Made by a program: the position numbers and the translations under genes. Positions 43,201 through 50,988 of a stretch of DNA of 64,000 bases are shown here, piece by piece (the stretch's first letter is position 1; each line of letters begins with the position of its first letter). The notes under the pieces are model-generated. The model saw only the letters and a program-made list of their open reading frames with translations. It did not search any database and was not told the origin of the DNA. The stretch is from Duganella sp. BuS-21 (GTDB lineage Bacteria > Pseudomonadota > Gammaproteobacteria > Burkholderiales > Burkholderiaceae_D), in the NCBI GenBank assembly GCA_041874725.1, contig CP097466.1, positions 5,704,001 to 5,768,000 on the forward strand, read 5' to 3'.

Positions 43201-44629
43201 GCCGGCCGACCTGGCCAACGCCATCGAAGCGTGGCTGGACCTGCACGCGCAAGGCCGCGCGCCACAGTCGGCCGGCATGCCGTGGCTGACCTGGCAGCAG
43301 GCCGCACAGCAATTGATGGACGCCACCATCCACGGCGGCAGCCACGGCAGCCTGGCCGCCGACGGCTTGACGCCGCAACTGCTGGTCGACGTTTCGGCCA
43401 TCGCCCGCCATGACCTGAAGACCGGCATCCAGCGCGTGGTGCGCGCGCAGCTGCTGGAACTGCTGCGCGCCGAAGGCAAGGACTTCCAGGTGCTGCCGGT
43501 CTACCTGAGCGACGAAGGCGGCTGGCACTACCGCCACGCGCGCCGCTACCAGCACCAGCTGGCCGGCACCGACAGCGGCGGCGTGCACGACGACGAAGTG
43601 GTGATCGGCGCCGGCGACGTGTTCTACAGCCCGGACTTCTTCCCGCGCGCCGTGATCGAAGCCAGCCGCGCCGGCCTGTACGCGCGCTGGCGCGCGGCCG
43701 GCGTGCAGATCAACTTCCTGATCCACGACATCCTGCCGCTGCTGCGGCCGGAATTCTTCCCGCCCAATACCGACGCCGAATTCGGCGAGTGGCTGCACGC
43801 CATCAGCGCCGACGCCGACCGCCTGGTCTGCATCAGCGGCGCGGTCGCCGACGAAACGCGCGCCTGGCTGACTGAGCATGCGCCGCAACGCCCGCTGCCG
43901 CAGTTCGCCGTGCTGCACCACGGCGCCGACCTGTCGGCGTCCGCCGGCGCGGCGGCCCCTGCCGCCGCCTTAGGGGGGGCAACCGCAGCCGCTGCGGCAG
44001 CCTTGCCGGACGACGCCGCCGCCGTGCTGGCCGACCTGGCCGCCCACCCGAGCTTCCTGATGGTCGGCACCATCGAGCCGCGCAAGGGCCACCTGCAGGC
44101 GCTCGACGCCTTCGATCAGCTGTGGTCCGAGGGCGTCGATGCGCGCCTGGTGATCGTCGGCGGCGAAGGCTGGCGCGGCCTGCCGGACGAGCAGCGCCGC
44201 ACCATTCCGACCATCATGGCGCGCCTGCGCGGCCATCCGGAACTGGGACGCCGTCTGCTGTGGCTGCACGGCGTCAGCGACGCCTACCTGGAACAGCTGT
44301 ACCAGCACAGCGCCTGCCTGCTGGTGCCGAGCGAAGGCGAGGGCTTCGGCCTGCCGCTGATCGAAGCGGCCCACCACCGCCGGCCGCTGCTGGTGCGCGA
44401 CATTCCCGTGTTCCGCGAAGTGGCGCAGCAGCACGCTTACTACTACCAGGGCGGCGGCGCCGAACTGGCGGCGGCCGTGCGCCAGTGGCTGGCGCTGCAC
44501 GCCGACGGCAAGGCCCCGGCCTCGACCGGCATCGCCGGCCGCACCTGGGCCGACAACGCCCGCCAGCTGAGCACCCTGCTGTTCAGCCCATCACTTACCA
44601 CCGAAAGCACAGAAAGCCCTTCCGCATGA
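40289..44629 (+). CDS. Giant multi-module GT-B glycosyltransferase (three GT4-like modules)
   Basis: The ATG just after the FkbM stop gives 1446 residues. A unique N-terminal region (1-190) precedes module 1 (about 190-620; 'AYISPLPPQKSGIADYS', 'GMLGPTKLNHRLL', 'RGETSASVLDCLLHGVPTI'). Modules 2 (about 631-1010) and 3 (about 1031-1440) are clear duplicates. Each starts 'DxSAxxxHDxKTGIQRVVR', has 'VGTxEPRKG' and ends in the GT4 donor-site motif 'SEGEGFGLPLIEA'. Such proteins polymerise repeat units with more than one linkage, as WbdA does. Module 3 has an Ala-rich insert with a run of seven G (43973-43979). Its place after wzm-wzt suggests it builds the exported chain. Confidence 0.9.
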   Translation: MRLVIDLQSCQNGAARSPAAVLALAQALVRGAAARPVPHTVLIAYAANQQQQIDALRQAFDGLLPPQQLLSYATPALGGWPQQAAVLVRDGFLASLNPDAVFAPGLFDIPLSDTVYGSGPDHALMIYSSAEAGDERQQECLRRAALVVELPDQAEVLGDADALAARLWQQFENAHAAALAHREGATAGRPRLAYISPLPPQKSGIADYSAEVIAELEAYYDIELVVADDSLAAIAATALGQRLPLLTPAQFEQQAQRFTRLLYHFGNSNAHQYMFPLLERHPGVVVLHDFFLSGVLDNMERDGVQEQAFLQALYASHGHTGLLSHKEHGRNPSIWTFPCNKAVLDQAEGVIVHAEFSRTLAEQWYGPGSADQWQVLPLLRGQADLDAPAQARAAARAALGLQDQDFLVCSFGMLGPTKLNHRLLDAWLASPLAQQPNCQLVFVGENEGGQYGAELLAKIAASPAAARIRITGFASADDYRHYLAASDAAVQLRTQTRGETSASVLDCLLHGVPTIINAHGAAASIPDDVLVQLPDLFEDAQLSAALAQLHADPARRAALATAGREHVRVHHAPAAVGRQYYDAIEDYARSSAQAHYRRTLAALGALPGHPDQVQLASVATALAANQPSTTPRQLLIDISALVQHDPKTGIQRVVRSILLVLLNDPPAGYRVEPVYSDGGNRSYRYARRFTQQMLGVGAPWTAPVTEDAPIEMRAGDTFLGLDLATNMTTQNQPQLLALRRRGVAVWFVVYDLLPMLRPECFPFGAEKYYGDFLDTIALASDGIVTISRAVSDELATWLSQRPNRRVAPLKLSHFHLGADIDASAPSSGLPANAERVMAALKEAPTLLMVGTLEPRKGQAQALAACELLWAKGVAVNLVIVGKNGWMVDNLAQKLENHPQREQRLFWLSGLSDEMLLKLYENCAALLAASEGEGFGLPLIEAAQHRLPIIARGIPVFREVAGEHAYYFDGSAPADLANAIEAWLDLHAQGRAPQSAGMPWLTWQQAAQQLMDATIHGGSHGSLAADGLTPQLLVDVSAIARHDLKTGIQRVVRAQLLELLRAEGKDFQVLPVYLSDEGGWHYRHARRYQHQLAGTDSGGVHDDEVVIGAGDVFYSPDFFPRAVIEASRAGLYARWRAAGVQINFLIHDILPLLRPEFFPPNTDAEFGEWLHAISADADRLVCISGAVADETRAWLTEHAPQRPLPQFAVLHHGADLSASAGAAAPAAALGGATAAAAAALPDDAAAVLADLAAHPSFLMVGTIEPRKGHLQALDAFDQLWSEGVDARLVIVGGEGWRGLPDEQRRTIPTIMARLRGHPELGRRLLWLHGVSDAYLEQLYQHSACLLVPSEGEGFGLPLIEAAHHRRPLLVRDIPVFREVAQQHAYYYQGGGAELAAAVRQWLALHADGKAPASTGIAGRTWADNARQLSTLLFSPSLTTESTESPSA

Positions 44630-45633
44630 GCGCCACTCTTCCCGCACGTCCGGCCGTCGCCGTCGTCATTCCCAGCTACAAGGTCACGCGCCACATCATC
44701 GGCGTGATCGCCGGCATCGGCCCCGAGGTCGACCACATCTACGTGATCGACGACAAGTGCCCGGACCAGTCCGGTGCTTTCGTGCGCCAGCACTGCACCG
44801 ACCCGCGCGTGAAGGTGCTCGAGCACGTGGAGAACCAGGGTGTCGGCGGTGCCGTGATGACCGGCTACCAGGCCGCCATCGCCGACGGCGTCGACATCAT
44901 CGTCAAGGTCGACGGCGACGGCCAGATGGACGCGCGCCTGATCCCCAGCTTCATCGCGCCCATCGTCAACGGCGAGGCCGACTACACCAAGGGCAACCGC
45001 TTCTTCGACCTGGAGCAGATCAGCCAGATGCCGCCGATGCGCCTGTTCGGCAACGCCGTGCTGTCGCTGATGACCAAGCTGTCGTCCGGCTACTGGGATC
45101 TGTTCGACCCGACCAACGGCTTCACCGCCATCCACGCCGGGGCCGCGCGCCACATCCCGTTCGCCAAGGTCAGCCGCCGCTACTTCTTCGAGACCGACAT
45201 GCTGTTCCGCCTCAACACCATCAACGCGGTGGTGGTGGACGTGCCGATGGACGCACACTATGGCGACGAGGTCAGCAACCTGAAAATCTCCAAGATCGTC
45301 ACCGAATTCCTGTTCAAGCATGTGCGCAACTTCGGCAAGCGCATCTTCTACAACTACTACCTGCGCAATATGTCGCTGGCCTCGATCGAACTGCCGCTGG
45401 GCCTGGCGATGCTGACGGCCGGCTCGGTATACGGCCTCAGCCACTGGATCGCCTCGGCGCGCGCCAACGTCTCGACCTCGGCCGGCACCGTCATGCTGTC
45501 GGCGCTGCCGGTGCTGATGGGCGTGCAGCTGATCCTGGCCTTCCTGGCCTACGACATCGCCTCGGTGCCGCGCCGCCCGGTACACCTGCGCCTGGCCGCA
45601 GGCCTGGGCCTGGGCCGGAAGACCCATGCCTGA
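44626..45633 (+). CDS. Polyprenyl-phosphate glycosyltransferase (DPM1/GtrB-like, GT2)
   Basis: The ATGA overlap with the previous gene gives 335 residues. The GT-A domain shows 'VVIPSYKVTRHIIGVI', 'IYVIDDKCPDQSG', 'GVGGAVMTGYQAA' and the DxD-type 'VKVDGDGQMD'. Two C-terminal membrane segments (about 255-315) follow. The family loads a sugar onto undecaprenyl phosphate on the cytoplasmic side. The following GtrA-like gene overlaps it by 8 bases; GtrB-GtrA pairs supply lipid-linked sugars for periplasmic side-branch addition. The GT-C-like proteins at 52191 and 54327 could be users of such donors, which is inference. Confidence 0.87.
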   Translation: MSATLPARPAVAVVIPSYKVTRHIIGVIAGIGPEVDHIYVIDDKCPDQSGAFVRQHCTDPRVKVLEHVENQGVGGAVMTGYQAAIADGVDIIVKVDGDGQMDARLIPSFIAPIVNGEADYTKGNRFFDLEQISQMPPMRLFGNAVLSLMTKLSSGYWDLFDPTNGFTAIHAGAARHIPFAKVSRRYFFETDMLFRLNTINAVVVDVPMDAHYGDEVSNLKISKIVTEFLFKHVRNFGKRIFYNYYLRNMSLASIELPLGLAMLTAGSVYGLSHWIASARANVSTSAGTVMLSALPVLMGVQLILAFLAYDIASVPRRPVHLRLAAGLGLGRKTHA

Positions 45634-46009
45634 GCGGCTGTTCTTCCTGCAGCGCCAGTTCATGGTCTTCGTCGCCGGCGGCGTGCTGTCGGCGCTGGTC
45701 GATATCGGCCTGATGCAATTGCTGCTGTCGAGCGGCGCCGCGCCGCTGGCGGTGGCCACCAGCGCCGGCTTCGCGGCCGGCCTGATGCTCAACTACGCCT
45801 TCCATGCGCGGGTCACCTTCAGCCGCATGACCCAGCGTCACAGTCTGTTACGCTACGCCTGCGTGGTGGCGCTCAATTACGCCATCACGCTGGCCGTGGT
45901 GGCGCTGGCGCAATCGCTGCTGGGCATGCCGCTGGTCGGCAAACTCCTTTCGCTGCCGCTGGTAGCCGCCAACGGTTTTCTTTTGAGTAAATACTGGGTA
46001 TTCAAATGA
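45626..46009 (+). CDS. GtrA-family membrane protein (putative lipid-linked sugar flippase)
   Basis: The 127-residue protein has four membrane segments and the GtrA pattern 'RQFMVFVAGGVLSALVDIGLMQLLL...GFAAGLMLNYAFHARVTF' ending 'NGFLLSKYWVFK', which is the standard family ending. It is thought to help polyprenyl-phosphate sugars cross the inner membrane. It overlaps the GtrB-like gene upstream by 8 bases and the acetyltransferase gene downstream by 4. Confidence 0.9.
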   Translation: MPERLFFLQRQFMVFVAGGVLSALVDIGLMQLLLSSGAAPLAVATSAGFAAGLMLNYAFHARVTFSRMTQRHSLLRYACVVALNYAITLAVVALAQSLLGMPLVGKLLSLPLVAANGFLLSKYWVFK

Positions 46010-46971
46010 ATCAAGATACGCAAGCTGCCGCTCCCGCTGCTACTCCCGCTGCTCCCGCTGCTCCCGCTACTCCTGCTACTCCCGCCGCCGCTCCGGCCCC
46101 CACCCTGACCTTCGCACCGGTGCGCTGCGACGACGCCGCGCTGGCGCTGTACGGCCAGTTGTTCGCCGCCTGCTTCCCCGGTACGGAAAAATTCACGCCG
46201 GCGTATCTGCGCTGGCTGTACGCCGACAACCCGGACGGCGGCGTGGCCGGCTACGACGCCTGGGACGGCGAGCGCCTGGCCGCGCACTACGTGTGCGTGC
46301 CCGGCCTGGCCACCATCGGCGGCCAGGAGGTGCGCGTGCTGCTGTCGTTGAATACCGCGACCCACCCGGACTACCAGGGCAAGGGCCTGTTCACCAAGCT
46401 GGCCGCGCTGACCTACGACAGCGCCCGCGAACAGGGCTACGACGCCGTGTACGGCGTCGCCAACGCCAACAGCACGCCGGGCTTCATCCGCAAGCTCGGC
46501 TTCCAGCTGGTGCGCCCGCTGGAGGCGCGCGTGGGCGTCGGCGGCGTCGGCACGCCGCCGCATGGCCAGGGCGTGGCCGCCAGCTTCGAACGGGTGCGCT
46601 CGCCGGCCGCGCTGGCCTGGCGCTGCGCCAATCCCGACAATCCGGTGCGCATGCTTCGCCACGGCGCGCTGTGGCGCTTCGACGCCGCCGCCCTGCCGCT
46701 GACGCGCGCCTACGGCGAACTGGCCCTGCCGGCTGCGGCCGCCCCGGCGCTGGCGCAGGTGGCCGCCGCCACCGATGGCGCCTGGGCGCCGGCCCGCTTG
46801 TACCTGGGCCTGGTGCCGGACGCCGAACGCCGCTTCACCGGTTACCCGACCATCCCGACGCGGCTGCGCCCTTCGCCGCTGAACCTGATCTACCGTTCGC
46901 TGTCGGGCCGCGTGGCGCAACTCGATCCGGCCGCGATCCGCTTCAGCTTCCTCGACTTCGATGCCTACTAA
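46006..46971 (+). CDS. GNAT-family N-acetyltransferase with Ala/Pro-rich N-terminus
   Basis: The 321-residue protein starts with an ATGA overlap. Residues 7-33 are an Ala/Pro/Thr repeat encoded by a short nucleotide repeat (CTCCCGCTG-like), followed by a GNAT fold with 'VLLSLNTATHPDYQGKGLFTKLAALTYDSAREQGYDAVYGVANANSTPGFIRKLGFQ'. 'QGKGLFTKL' is the acetyl-CoA-binding loop. In this setting it probably N-acylates an amino sugar of the polysaccharide, possibly one exposed by the deacetylase encoded next, though the substrate is not visible from sequence. Confidence 0.82.
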   Translation: MNQDTQAAAPAATPAAPAAPATPATPAAAPAPTLTFAPVRCDDAALALYGQLFAACFPGTEKFTPAYLRWLYADNPDGGVAGYDAWDGERLAAHYVCVPGLATIGGQEVRVLLSLNTATHPDYQGKGLFTKLAALTYDSAREQGYDAVYGVANANSTPGFIRKLGFQLVRPLEARVGVGGVGTPPHGQGVAASFERVRSPAALAWRCANPDNPVRMLRHGALWRFDAAALPLTRAYGELALPAAAAPALAQVAAATDGAWAPARLYLGLVPDAERRFTGYPTIPTRLRPSPLNLIYRSLSGRVAQLDPAAIRFSFLDFDAY

Positions 46972-47764
46972 CGCCATCAACGCGCCGGCAGCGCTGTTTC
47001 TGTTCGCTCATCAGGACGACGAATACGGCGTGTTCCAGGCCATCGAGGCCAGCCTGCGGCTAGGCCGCCGGGTGGCTTGCGCCTACCTGACGGCCGGCGC
47101 CCACGGCAGCGCCGCGCGCCGCAACGCCGAATCGCTGGCGGTGCTGACCGGGATGGGCGTGGCGGCGGATGACGTGGTGTTCGCCGGCGACCAGCTCGGC
47201 ATCGTCGACGGCACCCTGCCGCGCCATATGGAAACGGCCGGCGCCTGGTTGGCGGACTGGCTGGGCGGCTTCCAGCGCGTCGAGCTGATCTGCGTCACCG
47301 CCTGGGAAGGCGGCCACCACGACCACGACGCCCTGCATTTCCTCACCGCCCACGCGGCCGCCGGCCTCGGGCTCGGCGCGCCATTGCGCCAGTATTCGCT
47401 GTACAACGCCTTCCAGCGCAGCGGCCCGTGGTTCAACGTGCTGGCGCCGCTGGCGGCCAACGGCGCGGTCGAGCGCAGCGCCATCGGCTGGCCGGCGCGG
47501 CTGCGCCACCTGGCGCTACTGGGACGCTACCCGAGCCAGTGGAAAACCTGGCTCGGCCTGTTCCCCTTCGTACTGTGGCACTACCTGCGGCACGGCTGCC
47601 AGCAATTGCAGCCGGTGGCGTTGGCGCGTCTGGACCAGCGCCCCCACGACGGCCCGCTGTACTACGAGAACCGCCGCTTCTACACCTGGGACGCGATGCA
47701 GCGCGACATGGCCGGCTGGCTGGCGGCGCAGCGCGAGCGCGCCCACGGCGGCCGCCAGCAATGA
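46961..47764 (+). CDS. PIG-L family N-deacetylase
   Basis: The 267-residue protein overlaps the previous gene by 11 bases. The zinc-binding motif is 'LFAHQDDE' (family AHPDDE, with Gln in place of Pro) near residue 15, and the second zinc region is 'WEGGHHDHDALHF' near residue 110. Members deacetylate N-acetylglucosamine-type residues in glycolipids or small molecules. Paired with the GNAT gene this suggests exchange of an N-acyl group on a sugar precursor. It is cytoplasmic, as no signal peptide is seen. Confidence 0.87.
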   Translation: MPTNAINAPAALFLFAHQDDEYGVFQAIEASLRLGRRVACAYLTAGAHGSAARRNAESLAVLTGMGVAADDVVFAGDQLGIVDGTLPRHMETAGAWLADWLGGFQRVELICVTAWEGGHHDHDALHFLTAHAAAGLGLGAPLRQYSLYNAFQRSGPWFNVLAPLAANGAVERSAIGWPARLRHLALLGRYPSQWKTWLGLFPFVLWHYLRHGCQQLQPVALARLDQRPHDGPLYYENRRFYTWDAMQRDMAGWLAAQRERAHGGRQQ

Positions 47765-49209
47765 ACGCTGGGCCCAGCACCGCCGCCGGGTCGGCCGAGC
47801 TGCGCGGCGAACCGCCGCTGGTGGTCGACCTCGACGGCACGCTGTGCTATTCCGACACCCTGTGGGAAGCGCTGCTGCTATTCCTCAAGCATCACTTCTG
47901 GCAAGCCTGGCGCCTGCCGCTCTGGCTGTTGCTCGGCAAGGCCGGCTTCAAGGCCGCGCTGGCGGGCCGCATCGCGCTCGATCCGGGCGCGCTGCCGTAT
48001 GATCAGACCCTGCAGCGCGAGCTGGAGCACCAGCGCGCGCAAGGACGCCGGCTGGTGCTGGCCACCGGCGCCGACCAGCGCTGGGCCGAGCGCCTGGCCG
48101 CCCACCTCGGCCCGTTCGAACAGGTACTGGCCTCGGCCGGCGGCGTCAACCTGACGTCGCGCGCCAAGGCCGACGCGCTGGTGCGCCTGTACGGCGCGCA
48201 CGGCTACGATTACATCGGCAACAGCCGCGCCGACCTGGCGGTCTGGCAGAGCAGCCGCCACGCGTATTCCGTGACGCGCAAGCCGTTCCGGCTGGCCGAC
48301 GGGCGGCACACCGAGCACATCGGCAGCGTGCGCCCCCAGCCGCTGGCGGCGCTGTGGCGGGCGATGCGGCCGCGCCAATGGCTCAAGAACTTGCTGGTGT
48401 TCGTGCCGATGCTGGCCGGGCACGCGCTCAACGCCGGCGCACTGGCGCAGTCGCTGCTGGCCTTTGCGGCGTTTTCGCTGTGCGCCTCCAGCGCCTACCT
48501 GCTCAACGACGCGCTCGACGCCCACGACGACCGCCGCCACCCGGACAAACGCCGCCGCCCGCTGGCGGCCGGCACGCTGCCGCTACCGCTGGCGCTGGCG
48601 GCCAGTCCGCTGCTGGCGCTCGGCGCGTTCACGCTGTGCGCGCTGTTCGACCCGTTGTTGCTGGCGGTGGTCGGCATCTACTTGGCGGCCACGCTGGCGT
48701 ACTCGCTGCGGCTCAAGCGCATGCTGATGATCGATATCGTCACGCTGGCCCTGCTATACACCGTGCGCATTCTCGGCGGCTGCGCCGCCACCCTGATCGC
48801 GCCCTCGTTCTGGCTGCTGGCGTTTTCGTTCTTCGTGTTTCTCAGCCTGGCGCTGCTCAAGCGCTACAGCGAACTGTTCAACCTGCACAGCCGGGGCCAG
48901 GACAAGAGCAGCGGGCGCGGCTACACCGTCGCCGACAAGGCGCCGATCAGCATCATGGGCATCAACAGCGCTTTCCTGTCGGTGCTGATTTTCATGCTGT
49001 ACTTTAATTCGCAGACAGTGCTGACCATGTACCGCCACCCGTATTTCCTGCTCGGCATCGTGCCGCTGCTGGTGTTCTGGCTGGGCCGGCTGTGGACGCT
49101 GGCTTTTAGCGGCCAGGTCAACGAAGACCCGGTGCTGTACGTCAGCCGGGACAAGGTCAGCCTGACGGTGCTGGCGCTGTGCTTCGGCCTGGCGCTGGCC
49201 GCCACCTGA
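47761..49209 (+). CDS. HAD hydrolase-UbiA prenyltransferase fusion
   Basis: The ATGA overlap sets the start; 482 residues. The N-terminal HAD-like domain has 'PLVVDLDGTLCYSDTLW' and 'LVLATGADQRW', and ends near residue 195. The C-terminal UbiA domain (about 200-482) has eight or nine membrane segments, the first Asp-rich motif 'NDALDAHDDRRHPDKRRRPLAAG' and the second region 'LMIDIVTLALLYTVRILGG'. This fusion resembles decaprenyl-phosphate phosphoribosyltransferase-type enzymes, in which the HAD part could remove a 5-phosphate. It may supply a lipid-linked pentose. Its last 53 bases overlap the convergent gene on the other strand. Confidence 0.88.
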   Translation: MNAGPSTAAGSAELRGEPPLVVDLDGTLCYSDTLWEALLLFLKHHFWQAWRLPLWLLLGKAGFKAALAGRIALDPGALPYDQTLQRELEHQRAQGRRLVLATGADQRWAERLAAHLGPFEQVLASAGGVNLTSRAKADALVRLYGAHGYDYIGNSRADLAVWQSSRHAYSVTRKPFRLADGRHTEHIGSVRPQPLAALWRAMRPRQWLKNLLVFVPMLAGHALNAGALAQSLLAFAAFSLCASSAYLLNDALDAHDDRRHPDKRRRPLAAGTLPLPLALAASPLLALGAFTLCALFDPLLLAVVGIYLAATLAYSLRLKRMLMIDIVTLALLYTVRILGGCAATLIAPSFWLLAFSFFVFLSLALLKRYSELFNLHSRGQDKSSGRGYTVADKAPISIMGINSAFLSVLIFMLYFNSQTVLTMYRHPYFLLGIVPLLVFWLGRLWTLAFSGQVNEDPVLYVSRDKVSLTVLALCFGLALAAT

Positions 49210-50686
49210 GGCACGCGAACGGCGCGTTAAGATACAGCCATCCGCGATCAAGATAGACACGTTCTCCTGACGTTTGCAGGTTCAGGTCACATTCTTCGAA
49301 TTTTTTCGTTCGATTGGCGCTGTGAATCAGAACCTTGGTGGGCCTCCCATTGAACTCATGAATTACGACGTCATCAACCGTCATCATGCGCTCCACATGT
49401 GTTTCTCGTTCAAAGAAAATTTCTGGATCAGGGTTATAAAGGGACGGCATGTGATCAAGAAACCATGTCGCTACTGCAGTCTGTTGCAAATGGTTGCCGC
49501 CTTGATAAAGCCGGGCTTGATAGGTGACCAGGATCTGGAAGACCAGGAAGACCGTCAACAAAATTCCTACGGAGCGCAAGGTGAGGAAGCGCAGATGGTC
49601 GATCACGACGATCACCACAGGAATGCAGCACCAGTAACCGTAACGCATCAGAACGAAATGCCCGCTATTCCAATTGATCGTTGCCAATGTCGGAAGCAGC
49701 ATGAGCAGGCATACCCCTATCGCAAGCAATAGTGGCCCATATATTTGGCGTCGCGTTTGTGGCATGGTCAGCAGCGCTGCGGCGGAGATGGCGAGCCCCG
49801 GCAGGCAAGTTAACATTCCTTGATTCAAATCGAACAAGGCTGAAAGAAATCTTCGCGCTGACATGAAGTCCGTGCGGGTGTAGTGCACGGCGATGAGGCT
49901 GGGAACACCAAATTCGATAGCGTTAAAAATATACGGCGCGAATGCCATAACGCCGCCAATCAATGCCATCAGGAAGTCACGCGCATCGAATCTCCCAGTC
50001 TGCCCGTGTGCGCGGAAATGTAGATATATCGCCCCCATAGCGACGCAGGCGTAAAAAGCGATAATCGAAGGATTTTGGGAGGCGGCAATCCCGGAACACA
50101 ATAGCGCAGTTCCCCACTTGTGCCGCAACGCGGCAGCTGTTGCGGCCCCCAGCAAAGCTGCACTCATCACCTCGGGACCAGTCCATCGAACGTACCACGC
50201 TCCCCCGCTCAAAACCAATACGGCAAGGACCGCTGTTCGCTCAGCGGACAAGGTGCGTCGAATGTAGGAGGCGCTACCCAACAACATTACAACGTTCAGC
50301 AGCGTAAATGCCGCCGCCGGAGGAGCATGGAATATTTTTCCGACGATGTAAGGAATCGTCACCAAGGCAGAGTACAACCAGAAATGTATGGCGACGGTCC
50401 CAGAGTTGCCCTTGGCGAAGCCAAAAGAGATCGCGGCGCCGGCACGCAGTTCGGTCTCGACCTGTTTCAAATAGCCAGTAGCGATGCCGGCCTGGTCGAG
50501 AATGCCCTGCGGAAGCTGGAGAATGAATTCGAAATCCGCCGGCCGGATTATCGGATCACCGTGGTGGGCAAATGCAACGGTGGTCAGCCAATACTCCTGT
50601 CCATCCCCGTAAAAATGGCTGCGCACCAAGGCCAAGACGACTAAAACCAGCACCAACATCGCTTCGATTGACGCTAAAAACCGCAT
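49157..50686 (-). CDS. Polytopic membrane protein of unknown function, atypical base composition
   Basis: The ATG at 50686 gives 509 residues (a TTG at 50713 would add nine). About ten to twelve hydrophobic segments are visible. The first extracytoplasmic loop contains 'SHFYGDGQEYWLTTVAFAHHGDP', which has the acidic pair typical of GT-C glycosyltransferases, and a soluble C-terminal portion of about 120 residues follows. I do not recognise the family. The gene is markedly less GC rich than its surroundings, with many A/T-ending codons, and its end overlaps the HAD-UbiA gene by 53 bases. This points to acquisition by transfer. Confidence 0.7.
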   Translation of the reverse strand: MRFLASIEAMLVLVLVVLALVRSHFYGDGQEYWLTTVAFAHHGDPIIRPADFEFILQLPQGILDQAGIATGYLKQVETELRAGAAISFGFAKGNSGTVAIHFWLYSALVTIPYIVGKIFHAPPAAAFTLLNVVMLLGSASYIRRTLSAERTAVLAVLVLSGGAWYVRWTGPEVMSAALLGAATAAALRHKWGTALLCSGIAASQNPSIIAFYACVAMGAIYLHFRAHGQTGRFDARDFLMALIGGVMAFAPYIFNAIEFGVPSLIAVHYTRTDFMSARRFLSALFDLNQGMLTCLPGLAISAAALLTMPQTRRQIYGPLLLAIGVCLLMLLPTLATINWNSGHFVLMRYGYWCCIPVVIVVIDHLRFLTLRSVGILLTVFLVFQILVTYQARLYQGGNHLQQTAVATWFLDHMPSLYNPDPEIFFERETHVERMMTVDDVVIHEFNGRPTKVLIHSANRTKKFEECDLNLQTSGERVYLDRGWLYLNAPFACLRWRPAPGRSTAPAPSG

Positions 50687-50988
50687 TGAAAAGGCGTGTG
50701 CAGGTAGTTTCAAAGGCGCTCTCTCAAAACGAAATAAGGCGGCTAGCGCGCTAGAGGTCGCTAGCGGGAGTTAGCGCGAAAAATGAAATTTGACGCATCG
50801 CAACGAGTATATCGGACGCTTAGCTACCTGGTATGCGCTTCGGGAGACGGCTAATGCGTTATCGGTCGTCACCCAAGACAGCGCCGTTGCTTTTCCAAGT
50901 CGCTTGATCCGTGACATTTAGCTATATTTCACTGCTGAAATACAGTTAAAATTGGCGTCGCTTTAAACTTGCCATCCTGAATACCTTA
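50687..50988. other. AT-richer intergenic region between divergent genes
   Basis: The roughly 300-base gap between the atypical membrane gene and the acyltransferase shares the lower GC of the former. It contains a cluster of short GCTAGCG/CGCTAG inverted repeats around 50739-50780 and an AT-rich stretch near 50920-50955 that could hold the acyltransferase promoter. I see no gene or strong terminator. Confidence 0.5.
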
